Shown: positions 16,547-25,752, counted from the first letter of the stretch. The stretch: DNA of 41,733 nt from an uncultured Bacteroidia bacterium (GCA_902785825.1 CACZZZ010000021.1:1-41733), one strand, 5' to 3'. The notes: a model not told the origin generated them from the sequence alone. Numbers and translations are program-made.

Positions 16547-17104
16547 ATGAAACAAGATAATCCTGAATATTCATTCCTGCGGCAGGAAGTTGAGCGCAAA
16601 TGGGGCCGGAGACTGGCCACATCGGCGGATTTCGCCGCGCTCGCCGAGGCTATGGACGAGAGCATTTCCGTGTCCACCCTGAAGCGGTTCTGGGGATATG
16701 TGGGAGACAACCCGGCTCCCAGGAATTCAACTCTCGACTCCCTGTCGAGATATTCCGGGTACCTGAATTTCAAGGCTTTCCGGGATCACCTTATGGATTC
16801 CGGGAAACTGCCTTCTTCATATTTTCAGGCGGAAGTCGTTGAGGCAGCCTCACTTACCAAGGGTGAGAGGATCATGATCGGCTGGCGCCCGGACAGGGAA
16901 GTGCTTCTCTCCTACGAGGGCGACTCGATATTCCGTGTCCTCGAGAGCAAGAATTCCTCGCTTCAGAAAGACGACTGTTTTGAGGCATCGACGATCATGA
17001 AAGGATATCCTCTGGCATTGTCTGGAATATTCAGAAATGGCTTGAAGACAGATCCTTACGTGGCTGGGCTTGACGGGGGAATCGCATTCATCAACAAGAG
17101 GTAA
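16547..17104 (+). CDS. Helix-turn-helix protein of a Bacteroidota family
   Basis: A 185-residue protein. Residues about 1-85 (FLRQEVERKWGRRLATSADFAALAEAMDESISVSTLKRFWGYV...STLDSLSRYSGYLNFKAFRDHL) follow a pattern I recognise from Bacteroidota proteins often found beside protein kinases or surface proteins. It looks like a small DNA-binding helical domain. The rest (about 95-185) is a small beta-rich domain (GERIMIGWRPDREVLLSYEGDSIFRVLES). There is no membrane segment. It ends 9 bases before the kinase gene, and so may be its target or partner. DNA binding is inferred. Confidence 0.65.
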   Translation: MKQDNPEYSFLRQEVERKWGRRLATSADFAALAEAMDESISVSTLKRFWGYVGDNPAPRNSTLDSLSRYSGYLNFKAFRDHLMDSGKLPSSYFQAEVVEAASLTKGERIMIGWRPDREVLLSYEGDSIFRVLESKNSSLQKDDCFEASTIMKGYPLALSGIFRNGLKTDPYVAGLDGGIAFINKR

Positions 17105-17113
17105 AGATTGAAG

Positions 17114-18472
17114 ATGGGCAGTTCGTCGGGATATTTCAAAGAGATTGGGGACGCTTTTTCCAAACTTCCAGGAAAAGACGCGCTTGAGCTCATCTACTCT
17201 TCTCCCGTCGGTCCTTATCTGCTTTATAAAGGCCTGTTTGGGGAGCGGATCGCCGTGTTCAAATGCCTCAAGGAAGAGTTCCGGGGTGACGAGGTGTATG
17301 AGGCTATCATCCGCCATGAATATGAGATAGCCCAGCCGCTCAAGCATCCCGGAGTCTGCGATTATCTTTCGATGATCCGGATCGAAGGCCTTGGGAATAC
17401 CATTGTGATGGAATGGATCGACGGCTGTACCCTCGGAGACCTCATCGGCAACGGTCCCGTCAGTCACGAAACAGCTAAGTCTATAGTCTTGCAGCTTTGT
17501 GATGCGGTCTCATACATACATCGCAAGCAAGTCCTCCACAATGACCTTAAACCGGAAAATGTCATGGTGACCCGGGAAGGGAACGTCGTGAAAGTCATTG
17601 ATTTCAGTCTTGCGGACTCGCCATCGATGGCTCGGGGCCATATTCCTGCTGGAACCCAAGGCTATGCGGCTCCGGAGGTTGTCGATGGAGGCGAGGCGAG
17701 CGTCCGTTCAGACATATTCTCCCTGGGAAAGATCATCTCGCTTTTAATGCCTTCCAGCAAGGATGTCTTTGAGCGTTGCCTGCAGGAGGATCCGTCAGGG
17801 AGATTCACTTCAGTGGAGGAGGTGCGGAAGGCTATCGAATCAGGTCGCCCCAAAAAAAGGAGGCTTTGGATTATCCTTCCGGTTCTCGTGGCAGCCTTGA
17901 TCGCTCTGGCAATATGGCCAAAAGCGAACCAGTCAAGTATGGAACCGTCTTATGATGAGGTGTTTAAGGAAGCGGCTGCGCTTATAGGAGAATATGATTC
18001 GGAGGTGCCGTCGCTGGATGCCTCCGGATATTCATTCACTGACACCCTTGACTGTCTTAACGGTATGTTCATTGTCGCCACTGAGGATGGGAAAGGTCTG
18101 ATGGATTCCTCCGGAAGTCTTATCCTCGAACCCTCTTTCGACGAGATTGAATTCATCCTGCCTGATGTGGCTCTTTTGGGAAGAAACGGATTGTTCCGGC
18201 TTTGTGCGAGAGACGGGCGCATTTTTGCGGAAGGGGCTGAGCGTGAGGACCTTGTCTCTTCTGCTCAGGTACTTTATGAAAAGAGGATGTTCGATGATAT
18301 GCGCCGCTGGGATAACGCTTTGGATGAGCTGGAATTATTGCGGGAAGAGTGCCTCAATCCTGGGAGTGAGGAAACGGTGACGGCCAGGCTCGAAGCGTTC
18401 AGATCCGCTCTCGGGAACGTTTCCGGGAGAATGACGGATTCCCAGCGCGCCCGTTTGGAAAAGATATTATGA
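17114..18472 (+). CDS. Transmembrane Ser/Thr protein kinase with WG-like external repeats
   Basis: About 452 residues from the ATG at 17114; a TTG two codons earlier is possible. The kinase domain covers about residues 25-235. The ATP lysine is in IAVFKCL, the helix-C Glu in RHEYE, the catalytic loop is HNDLKPEN (Asn for the usual Arg of HRD), the metal loop is DFS instead of DFG, and YAAPE follows. The glycine-rich loop is poorly kept. The key Lys and both Asp remain, so activity is plausible. One membrane helix (LWIILPVLVAALIALAIW) follows near 255. Outside it, GKGLMDSSGSLILEPSFDEIEF and GLFRLCARDGRIFAEG resemble WG repeats. The stop overlaps the next ATG (ATGA). Confidence 0.82.
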   Translation: MGSSSGYFKEIGDAFSKLPGKDALELIYSSPVGPYLLYKGLFGERIAVFKCLKEEFRGDEVYEAIIRHEYEIAQPLKHPGVCDYLSMIRIEGLGNTIVMEWIDGCTLGDLIGNGPVSHETAKSIVLQLCDAVSYIHRKQVLHNDLKPENVMVTREGNVVKVIDFSLADSPSMARGHIPAGTQGYAAPEVVDGGEASVRSDIFSLGKIISLLMPSSKDVFERCLQEDPSGRFTSVEEVRKAIESGRPKKRRLWIILPVLVAALIALAIWPKANQSSMEPSYDEVFKEAAALIGEYDSEVPSLDASGYSFTDTLDCLNGMFIVATEDGKGLMDSSGSLILEPSFDEIEFILPDVALLGRNGLFRLCARDGRIFAEGAEREDLVSSAQVLYEKRMFDDMRRWDNALDELELLREECLNPGSEETVTARLEAFRSALGNVSGRMTDSQRARLEKIL

Positions 18473-19692
18473 GAAGATTCTGCCTCATATTCATGCTCTT
18501 GACATTATCTTTGGTTCTTCATGGCCAGAACTCCAGAAGGATCAAGGAAGACCCCTCGTACATCTGGGGTGAGGGGATTGGAGCCGGATACGAGGCGGCG
18601 CAAAGCTCGGCGGTGGATGAGCTGATCCGTAAACTTTCGGCGACTGATTTGTTGGAAGTCCCTTATGGTTCCCGGCTGGCGGTCTGGAGAACCTACAGGA
18701 GGGATATAATCGCGGCAAGTGGTGTGGAGAATGAGGGAAAGACGGCCCTCAGGTATATCGCTTGGAAGGATGTTGACAAGATATTCTCAAGAAGGAAGGC
18801 CCTGGTTGGCAACCTACTTTCAAGGGCTTCCGGGTCAAAAGATCCGGTCGTGGTCGCCACATGTGCGGATTGGGCGTTGACATTGCTGGATGCCCTGCCC
18901 GCAGATCAGAAGACCCGCCGTTCATTGGAGTCTTTAAGGAATAAATACAAAGGAACACGGACCGGCGATATTCCAGGGCTGTCCTACATCGGCAGGGAAG
19001 TGGAATCTATCCGGGCCGCTCTTGGGAAAAAGGCCGCACCCGTTAAACCTGCCGTTGAGAATCCCGCTTCGCCACAGCCCGTGACCCGGCCTTCCATCAC
19101 TCCTCTGGCCTCAGTCGGAGGGATTGCGTCAAGACCCGCCTCGGTACTTTCCCGGCGGCATGGAATCTCCAGAAAGTCAGAGACTTATCCCGTCGTATTA
19201 AATAGAGTTGCTCCCAGAACGGTCAATCCTTGGTCTTATTATCTCCTGCTGGATGCTTCGGCACTCCCGTCAGTTGAGGGCGGAGTCTTTTTGGGGGCCA
19301 TGAAAGGATCCTTCGGAGGATATGTCTCCGCAAGGAGAGGATTTGGGAATATGCGGTCGGACTATTCAGCGACCAGCGACGGCCGTGCTGATTTCGGTTA
19401 TCTTTGGGTTTCAGGGGAGGCGGCGTTGTCGAGGTATAGCCTCGCCGCAGGGGCTCTAATGCGAGTTGCGAAAAGAGTAACCTGCTATGCCGGAGCTGGT
19501 TACGGTAAGATTGACCAGATCTGGGAAGACACTGCGGGACAATGGGCCAGGATAACCGATATTTCACATCAAGGAGTCCAGATTGAAGCTGGTCTCATAT
19601 TCTCTGCCGGCAAAGTCGCGCTAATGGCCGGGGCGACATCAGTTTCCTTTGCCACCATCAGCCCTGTCTTTGGGCTGGGAATTCATTTCTAA
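18469..19692 (+). CDS. Probable outer-membrane protein, LPP20-like start and barrel-like end
   Basis: A 407-residue protein with a signal peptide (MRRFCLIFMLLTLSLVLHGQ). Residues about 25-180 start with YIWGEGIGAGYEAAQSSAVDELIRKLS, the pattern of LPP20-like envelope proteins, and continue as helices. A proline-rich linker (about 190-240) leads to alternating strands with aromatic girdle residues from about 255 to the end (SYYLLLDASALPSVEGGVFLGAMKGSFGGYVSARRGFG...), ending FGLGIHF. The final Phe fits an outer-membrane barrel signal. It is coupled to the kinase gene by ATGA. It stops one base before the convergent phosphatase gene, leaving no room for a terminator. The specific function is unknown. 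Confidence 0.68.
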   Translation: MRRFCLIFMLLTLSLVLHGQNSRRIKEDPSYIWGEGIGAGYEAAQSSAVDELIRKLSATDLLEVPYGSRLAVWRTYRRDIIAASGVENEGKTALRYIAWKDVDKIFSRRKALVGNLLSRASGSKDPVVVATCADWALTLLDALPADQKTRRSLESLRNKYKGTRTGDIPGLSYIGREVESIRAALGKKAAPVKPAVENPASPQPVTRPSITPLASVGGIASRPASVLSRRHGISRKSETYPVVLNRVAPRTVNPWSYYLLLDASALPSVEGGVFLGAMKGSFGGYVSARRGFGNMRSDYSATSDGRADFGYLWVSGEAALSRYSLAAGALMRVAKRVTCYAGAGYGKIDQIWEDTAGQWARITDISHQGVQIEAGLIFSAGKVALMAGATSVSFATISPVFGLGIHF

Positions 19693-19693
19693 G

Positions 19694-20146
19694 CTACAGC
19701 CTTGCGGCGAGCATGGCCTCACAACCTTCGAGGATGTCCTGGAAGGTTGTCTCGAAGTCTCCTGTGTACCAAGGGTCGGCGACATCCCGGCTCCGTCCGG
19801 TGTAGGACATCAGCAGATGGATCTTACCATCCGGGTCTGAAGGGATTACGCGCCTGATAAGCCGGAGGTTTGAGGCGTCCATGCAGATGATCCTGTCGAA
19901 ACGGGCGTAATCTGCCGGGGTTATTTTCCTCGCTGTCTTGGAGTTGTCGAAGAGTACCCCATGCTGGGTAAGGCAGCGCTTGGCCGGGGGATAGATCGGG
20001 TTGCCGGTCTCCTCATCGGAGACGGCGGCGGATTCGATGTGATACTCATCCTCAAGCCCTCTGGAACGGACCAAAGCTTTCATCACGAATTCCGCCATCG
20101 GGGACCGGCATATATTGCCGTGGCACACGTACAAGATTTTTACCAT
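19694..20146 (-). CDS. Low-molecular-weight protein-tyrosine phosphatase
   Basis: A 150-residue phosphatase acting on phosphotyrosine or other small phosphoesters. The P-loop CHGNICRS at residues 8-15 gives the nucleophile Cys8 and Arg14, and the general acid is in DPWYTGDF near residue 123. It is cytoplasmic, without a signal peptide. It starts 3 bases after the purF stop, so it is probably the last gene of the glnN-pyrG-purF unit. Such phosphatases in Bacteria often regulate polysaccharide kinases, but none lies here. The neighbour across the stop codons is a kinase cluster on the other strand; a functional link is speculative. Confidence 0.92.
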   Translation of the reverse strand: MVKILYVCHGNICRSPMAEFVMKALVRSRGLEDEYHIESAAVSDEETGNPIYPPAKRCLTQHGVLFDNSKTARKITPADYARFDRIICMDASNLRLIRRVIPSDPDGKIHLLMSYTGRSRDVADPWYTGDFETTFQDILEGCEAMLAARL

Positions 20147-20149
20147 ATT

Positions 20150-21898
20150 CTATAAATCATTGCAGGATAAATAATTGACCAGAGCCTCCGTCACTCTTTT
20201 CACTCCTCCAGGAGTCGGATATATTCCGGAGAAATACCAATCGCCGTGGTGAGCGGGACAAGCCTCATGAAGCCCTTCCAGCGACTGGAACACGAGTTCC
20301 ACGGGTGTGGCCATCCCTTCGGGCCGCAACATTCGAGCCATTTCCTTGCTGATCATCCCGGCGGAGAATGGTTTGTAGATTTCCCGTACCAGATTCGCCA
20401 TGTCCTCCGTGGGCTTCTGGAGTTCCAGCTCGCATTCCTTACGCAAGTCTATCAATTCATTTTCCTGTCCGCTGTCTTTCCAGAGCGTCATCGCCGCCCT
20501 GAAAGCGCAGAGTTCCTCAAGACGCGGCATGTCTATGCCATAGTAATCCGGATACCTGACTTGCGGGGATGAACTTACCATGACGATTTTTTTCGGATGG
20601 AGCCTGTCAAGGATCTTGAATATGCTGTCTTTGAGTGTCGTTCCCCGGACAATGCTGTCGTCGATGATGACGAGGTTGTCCTTGCCCGGGCGGAGGCTGC
20701 CGTACGTGATGTCATAGACATGGGAGGCGAGATCGTCCCTTGATCCGGCCTCGGTTATGAATGTCCTCAGCTTGATGTCTTTCCATGCGACTTTCTCGCT
20801 CCGGACATCCATCCCCATCCTCCTGAAGCCCTCGACCATCCCGTAGAACGCGACTTCCGCGGTGTTCGGGATAAATGAGAAAACTGTGTTCCCGATGTCT
20901 CCTTCTATCGCATCAAGAACTTGTGGGACAAGTAGTTCCCCAAGTTTTTTGCGTTCCCGGTATATGTCCGAGTCAGACCCCCGGCTGAAGTAGATCCTCT
21001 CGAATGAGCATTTGAAATCTCCTCTTTGGGAGAATATTCTCTCCACCGAACTCTCTCCGCTCTTCCTGACTATCAGCGCTTCCCCCGGAGGCAACTCGCG
21101 GACTTCCCCAATGTCCACATTGAAAACAGTCTGGAGGACCGGCCGTTCGCTGGCCAGGGCGACTACCTCATCGTCCCTATAATAGAATGCCGGACGTATC
21201 CCCCAAGGATCCCTGATCGCGAACATCTCGCCGCTCCCGGTCAGTCCGCACATCACATAGCCTCCGTCGAATTTGTCAAGCGTGGAGCGGAGGACGTTCT
21301 CTATCTTGACATTGTCGTCAATAAACCGTGTGATCTCCAGACCTTTTTTCCCGGCCTCCTTGGCCTTCATGTAGTTCCGCTCGACCTCCCGGTCCAGGCG
21401 GTGTCCCATCAGTTCAAGCGTGATGTAAGTGTCGCTGTAGATGCGGGGGGACTGCCCTTGGCTGACCATATCCTCGAAAATCTCATCGACATTAGTCATG
21501 TTGAAGTTGCCGCACAGGCAGAGGTTCCTGGCTCTCCAGTTGTTCCTGCGCAGGAAAGGGTGCACGTATGACAATCCCGATCTCCCTGTCGTGGAATATC
21601 GTAGGTGTCCCATCAGCAGCTCGCCTTGGAAAGAGCTGTCCACCCTGCCGAAGATCTCGGTGATGGCGTCTTTGCCTTCTGCCCTCTCCCTGAACATATA
21701 CTCCTCACCTGGGGGATTTGTCAGGTTGACGCAAGCTATTCCCGCACCCTCCTGGCCGCGGTTGTGCTGCTTCTCCATCATCAGGTAGAGCTTGTCAAGG
21801 CCATACCTGCCGGTACCGTATTTGTCCTGGTAGTATCCGAGCGGCTTGAGAAGGCGGATCATCGCCACGCCGCATTCGTGTTTGAGCTGATCAGTCAT
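20150..21898 (-). CDS. purF: Amidophosphoribosyltransferase
   Basis: A 582-residue glutamine phosphoribosylpyrophosphate amidotransferase, the first step of purine synthesis. The catalytic Cys9 in HECGVAM becomes the N-terminus after removal of eight residues, as in the Bacillus-type enzyme. Glutaminase-domain motifs QHNRGQEGAG, GHLRYSTTG and CGNFN are present, and the PRPP site is VIIDDSIVRGTT near residue 415. The chain is longer than the usual 470-500 residues because of insertions and a C-terminal extension of about 80 residues. This long form is common in Bacteroidota, where a second amidophosphoribosyltransferase may exist, so the role is likely but not certain. Its ATG overlaps the pyrG end by 8 bases. 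Confidence 0.88.
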   Translation of the reverse strand: MTDQLKHECGVAMIRLLKPLGYYQDKYGTGRYGLDKLYLMMEKQHNRGQEGAGIACVNLTNPPGEEYMFRERAEGKDAITEIFGRVDSSFQGELLMGHLRYSTTGRSGLSYVHPFLRRNNWRARNLCLCGNFNMTNVDEIFEDMVSQGQSPRIYSDTYITLELMGHRLDREVERNYMKAKEAGKKGLEITRFIDDNVKIENVLRSTLDKFDGGYVMCGLTGSGEMFAIRDPWGIRPAFYYRDDEVVALASERPVLQTVFNVDIGEVRELPPGEALIVRKSGESSVERIFSQRGDFKCSFERIYFSRGSDSDIYRERKKLGELLVPQVLDAIEGDIGNTVFSFIPNTAEVAFYGMVEGFRRMGMDVRSEKVAWKDIKLRTFITEAGSRDDLASHVYDITYGSLRPGKDNLVIIDDSIVRGTTLKDSIFKILDRLHPKKIVMVSSSPQVRYPDYYGIDMPRLEELCAFRAAMTLWKDSGQENELIDLRKECELELQKPTEDMANLVREIYKPFSAGMISKEMARMLRPEGMATPVELVFQSLEGLHEACPAHHGDWYFSGIYPTPGGVKRVTEALVNYLSCNDL

Positions 21899-23492
21899 TT
21901 CCTGCGCATGCTTTTATGAAATCCATGAATAGGGGATGGGGACAAAGCACCGTTGAGGAATATTCAGGGTGGAACTGAGTCCCGATGTACCACCTGTGCG
22001 AGGGAACCTCCACAATCTCAACGAGATCGTTTTCGGGATTGATCCCGACGCACTTCATCCCGGATGCCTCAAGGGCGTCCCTGAAGTGGTTGTTGACCTC
22101 GTAGCGGTGGCGGTGCCTCTCACTGACTAGATCCGCTCCTCCATAGGCGGCTCTCGCTTTGCTGCCTTCTGCCAGACGGCAATTGTAAGCTCCCAGCCTC
22201 ATTGTGCCTCCGAGGTTTGTGATGTTTTTCTGCTCCTCCATCATGTCTATGACGTTGTGTGGGGTGACGGGGTTCATCTCCATGCTGTCGGCATCCTTGA
22301 GCCCAAGGACGTTCCGTGAATATTCAATGACCATCATCTGCATGCCGAGGCATATCCCGAAAGCCGGCAAGTCGCGGGTCCTGGCATATCCGGCGGCTAT
22401 GATCTTGCCTTCGATCCCCCTATGGCCGAATCCGGGACAGATGACTATGCCGTCCAGACCTTCGAGCCTGTCCGCCACATTATCCGCGGTGATCTCCTCA
22501 CTGTTGATGAACACGGCCTTTACTTTCCTGTCGCGATAGACTCCGGCATGGGTGAGACTCTCAGTGATGCTCTTGTAGGCATCCTGGAGGGAGTATTTCC
22601 CTACAAGACCTATCGTCAAGACATTCAATGCGTTACGCCTTCTTTCAAGGAAGGAACGCCAGTCTTTCAGCTCGGGCGGCGGTCCGGGCTCTATCCCCAT
22701 TTTCTTCAGGCAGATGGCATCGAGCCCTTGACGGAGCATGTTGAGGGGAACCTCATAGATTGAAGATAGATCCTGACTTTGGATTACCGCCTCAACCTCC
22801 ACGTTGCAGAAGTGCGCGACTTTCGCTCTCAGGTCGTCGCTGAGGTCATGTTCTGTCCTCAGCACCAAGACTTCCGGCTGGATTCCAAGGCCCTGGAGCT
22901 GCTTGACGCTTGTCTGGGTCGGTTTGGTCTTGAGTTCTCCGGCCGCGCTAAGGTAAGGGACATAAGTAAGGTGGATGTTCAGGGCGTTCCGTCCGAGCTC
23001 CCACCTCAGTTGCCTTATGGCCTCAAGGAACGGCTGTCCTTCGATGTCTCCGATAGTGCCCCCTATCTCGGTGATCACGAAATCAAAAGGTTCTTTCGAA
23101 GCGTTCAGGCGGATCCGCCTTTTTATCTCGTCGGTGATGTGGGGCACTACCTGGATAGTCTTGCCGAGGTAGTCACCGCGCCTCTCCCTTTCAATTACGC
23201 TCAGGTAGATTTTGCCTGTCGTGACACTGTTGTCCCTGGTCGTCCGTATCCCTGTGAACCTCTCGTAATGGCCGAGGTCCAGGTCTGTCTCCTGCCCGTC
23301 CGCCGTGACGTAGCATTCCCCATGCTCATAAGGGTTCAGTGTGCCCGGATCTATGTTGATGTACGGGTCGAACTTCTGTATAGTGATCTTATAGCCTCTT
23401 GCCTGCAGCAGTTTCCCAAGCGAGGCGCTGATTATCCCTTTGCCAAGGGAGGAGGCCACACCTCCGGTTATGAATATGTATTTCGTCTCCAT
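21891..23492 (-). CDS. pyrG: CTP synthase
   Basis: A 533-residue enzyme that makes CTP from UTP, ATP and glutamine. The N-terminal synthase domain begins KYIFITGGVASSLGKG, the family signature and nucleotide loop, and includes KFDPYINIDPGTLNPYEHGE. The C-terminal class I glutaminase has Cys in GICLGMQ and His/Glu in QFHPEYSS. The ATG at 23492 was chosen because the conserved protein starts there and lies 5 bases after the glutamine synthetase stop; an upstream in-frame ATG at 23540 would overlap that gene. It is the middle gene of a glutamine-centred operon. Confidence 0.97.
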   Translation of the reverse strand: METKYIFITGGVASSLGKGIISASLGKLLQARGYKITIQKFDPYINIDPGTLNPYEHGECYVTADGQETDLDLGHYERFTGIRTTRDNSVTTGKIYLSVIERERRGDYLGKTIQVVPHITDEIKRRIRLNASKEPFDFVITEIGGTIGDIEGQPFLEAIRQLRWELGRNALNIHLTYVPYLSAAGELKTKPTQTSVKQLQGLGIQPEVLVLRTEHDLSDDLRAKVAHFCNVEVEAVIQSQDLSSIYEVPLNMLRQGLDAICLKKMGIEPGPPPELKDWRSFLERRRNALNVLTIGLVGKYSLQDAYKSITESLTHAGVYRDRKVKAVFINSEEITADNVADRLEGLDGIVICPGFGHRGIEGKIIAAGYARTRDLPAFGICLGMQMMVIEYSRNVLGLKDADSMEMNPVTPHNVIDMMEEQKNITNLGGTMRLGAYNCRLAEGSKARAAYGGADLVSERHRHRYEVNNHFRDALEASGMKCVGINPENDLVEIVEVPSHRWYIGTQFHPEYSSTVLCPHPLFMDFIKACAGND

Positions 23493-23497
23493 CTCGT

Positions 23498-25678
23498 TCA
23501 GCTTATGAACAGCAGTTCGCGGTATTTGGGAAGTGGCCACAGGCGGTTATCCACGATCTCCTCGAGTTTGTCTATGGGGCGGCGAATCCCGGCCAGGCTT
23601 TCGGCTATTTCCCGGTAGGCCAAAGCTTTGTGGTATTCATCGGCGATGACGTTGGCTTTCTTTCGGGCTTCTTTCATGCGATCCACTTTTGTCCTGATAT
23701 CTTCCACGTGCCCGGAAATCTTGTCGAGGATCTCTTTGTCGGTGACCAGTTTCCCACAGTCCCCGAACACATCTTTGTAGAGTGACATGTTCTTTAGGAT
23801 AGCGGTCTCGTATTCAATCGCCGCAGGGATGATGTGGTTGATCGCCATCCGTCCCATAACCCTCGCCTCTATCTGGACTTTCTTGGTGTAGGTTTCCCAC
23901 TTGACCTCATTCCTGGCCGCCAATTCTTTTTCGGAATACACCCCTGTCGCGGTGAACATCTCCAAGGCCTCCGGGCTGGTGAAGGCCTTGAATATCTCCG
24001 GGACGCTGGTCTCGACATCAAGCCCTCTCCTGGCAGCCTCTTCCTTCCACTCGTCAGAGTAGCCGTTGCCGTCGAAGCATACCGTGTCTATCACAGAGGC
24101 TATCAGCGGTTTCAGCGAATCCATGACAGCTATGTCCAGAGGGACGCCTGAGGCTATCCTTTTGTCAACCTCTTTCTTGAAGTCAGTCAGTTGCATTGCT
24201 ACCGCGGCGTTCAGGACCGTGAGAGGCCCGGCGCAGTTCGCGGACGACCCCACTGCCCTGAACTCGAACCTGTTGCCAGTGAAAGCGAATGGGGATGTCC
24301 TGTTGCGGTCGGTGTTGTCCACGAATATCTCAGGGATTTCCACAAGTCCCACGCTCTTACCTTGTTTCCCGGCGATCTCGATCGGAGTCCCTGAAGGGAC
24401 TTCCAGCAGTTTGCGGAGCACCCCGGTCATGGTTCTGCCGAGGAAGGCGGAGATGATCGCCGGCGGTGCCTCGTTGGCTCCCAGCCTGTGGGCGTTGGTG
24501 GCGCTTGCTATGCTGGCTTTCAACAGGGCGTTGTATTTCTGGACCGCCACCAGTACATTCACGAAGAAAGTCACGAATTGCAGGTTGCCTTTGGCGTCTT
24601 TTCCGGGAGCCAGCAACGCCGTCCCGGTGTCCGTGCCGAGGGACCAGTTATTGTGCTTCCCGGAACCGTTGATCCCGTCGAAAGGCTTCTCGTGGAGGAG
24701 CGCCACGAAGCCGTGTTTCCTGGCTATCTTTCTCATGAGGTTCATCACGAGTTGGTTCTGGTCATTCGACAGGTTCGCCTCGCCGTAGATCGGCGCGAGC
24801 TCGAATTGGTTGGGAGCCACTTCGTTGTGACGGGTTTTTATCGGTATTCCCAGTTTGTGCCCGGCGATCTCAAGGTCTCTCATGAACTCCGCGACCCGTG
24901 GCGGGATGGCTCCGAAATAGTGGTCGTCAAGCTGCTGGTTTTTGGAGGAGGCGTGTCCCATGAGTGTGCGTCCTGTGATCATCAGGTCGGGCCTGGCCGC
25001 ATACAAGGCCTCATCCACGAGGAAATATTCCTGCTCCCACCCGAGATAGGAATACACTTTTGACACATCGGGGTCGAACAGGCGGCAGATCGGGACCGCC
25101 GCGTCGTTGACCGCTTTCAGGGCTTTCTTGAGAGGAGTCTTATAGTCGAGCGCCTCTCCGGTGTAGGAGATGAACACGGTAGGGATGCACAAGGTGTCAT
25201 CCATGATGAATACCGGTGAAGTGGGGTCCCAGGCGGTATAGCCTCTCGCCTCGAAGGTCTCCCTGATGCCTCCGCTGGGGAATGATGAGGCGTCAGGTTC
25301 CTGCTGGACCAGGGAAGACCCGTCGAAAGTCTCGATGATCCCGCCTTTGCCGTCATAGTCGATGAGGGAGTCGTGCTTCTCGGCTGTCCCTTCCGTGAGG
25401 GGTTGGAACCAATGCGTCACATGTGTGACGTTGTGCTCCAGCGCCCATTCTTTGATCCCCTTCGCAACCATGTCAGCCGTCTCCCTGTCCAGGGATCCCC
25501 CTTTGTCGATGCAGTCGAGCAGCGAGGCGAGAGTTTTGGCGTCAAGGTACTTGCGCATTTTTACCCGGTCGAAGACCAGTTCTCCGAAATAGTCGGAGAC
25601 TTTCTTTTGGGGATCATCCGCCGGAAGGGCCTTCTTCTCGAAGGACCCCTTCACCAATTCAAGTCTGTCTGTACTCAT
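23498..25678 (-). CDS. glnN: Type III glutamine synthetase
   Basis: A 726-residue GSIII enzyme that makes glutamine from glutamate, ammonia and ATP; this large form is typical of Bacteroidota and cyanobacteria. Recognisable parts are the N-terminal FGELVFDRVKM, the active-site region GWEQEYFLVD, KTRHNEVAPNQFELAPI and the ATP region HEKPFDGINGSGKHNNWS near residue 335. The length is normal and there are no breaks. It is the first gene of an operon whose next two products (CTP synthase, amidophosphoribosyltransferase) consume glutamine. Its 5' leader contains a perfect 15-bp hairpin and a short ORF, suggesting attenuation-type control. No TAnnTTTG promoter was found on this strand. Confidence 0.97.
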   Translation of the reverse strand: MSTDRLELVKGSFEKKALPADDPQKKVSDYFGELVFDRVKMRKYLDAKTLASLLDCIDKGGSLDRETADMVAKGIKEWALEHNVTHVTHWFQPLTEGTAEKHDSLIDYDGKGGIIETFDGSSLVQQEPDASSFPSGGIRETFEARGYTAWDPTSPVFIMDDTLCIPTVFISYTGEALDYKTPLKKALKAVNDAAVPICRLFDPDVSKVYSYLGWEQEYFLVDEALYAARPDLMITGRTLMGHASSKNQQLDDHYFGAIPPRVAEFMRDLEIAGHKLGIPIKTRHNEVAPNQFELAPIYGEANLSNDQNQLVMNLMRKIARKHGFVALLHEKPFDGINGSGKHNNWSLGTDTGTALLAPGKDAKGNLQFVTFFVNVLVAVQKYNALLKASIASATNAHRLGANEAPPAIISAFLGRTMTGVLRKLLEVPSGTPIEIAGKQGKSVGLVEIPEIFVDNTDRNRTSPFAFTGNRFEFRAVGSSANCAGPLTVLNAAVAMQLTDFKKEVDKRIASGVPLDIAVMDSLKPLIASVIDTVCFDGNGYSDEWKEEAARRGLDVETSVPEIFKAFTSPEALEMFTATGVYSEKELAARNEVKWETYTKKVQIEARVMGRMAINHIIPAAIEYETAILKNMSLYKDVFGDCGKLVTDKEILDKISGHVEDIRTKVDRMKEARKKANVIADEYHKALAYREIAESLAGIRRPIDKLEEIVDNRLWPLPKYRELLFIS

Positions 25679-25717
25679 TTTGTTGAATATTTGTTAAGTG
25701 TAAGTGCACTGTTAACG

Positions 25718-25752
25718 AAAGAGGGCTAGTCCGCCATGGACTAGCCCTCTTT
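25718..25752 (-). terminator. Perfect 15-bp hairpin in the glnN leader
   Basis: Arms 25718-25732 and 25738-25752 are exact complements with a 5-base loop. On the glnN strand the hairpin ends in CTCTTT, about 40 bases before the ATG. It could be an attenuator or terminator, although the T-tract is short (three T, then CG). The stop codon of a 28-codon leader ORF lies inside its first arm. The arms are equally usable on the other strand. Confidence 0.6.

Noticed and set aside
22779..23618. Open frame of 279 codons on the plus strand
   Set aside because: Antisense to pyrG and the 3' end of glnN; no recognisable protein.
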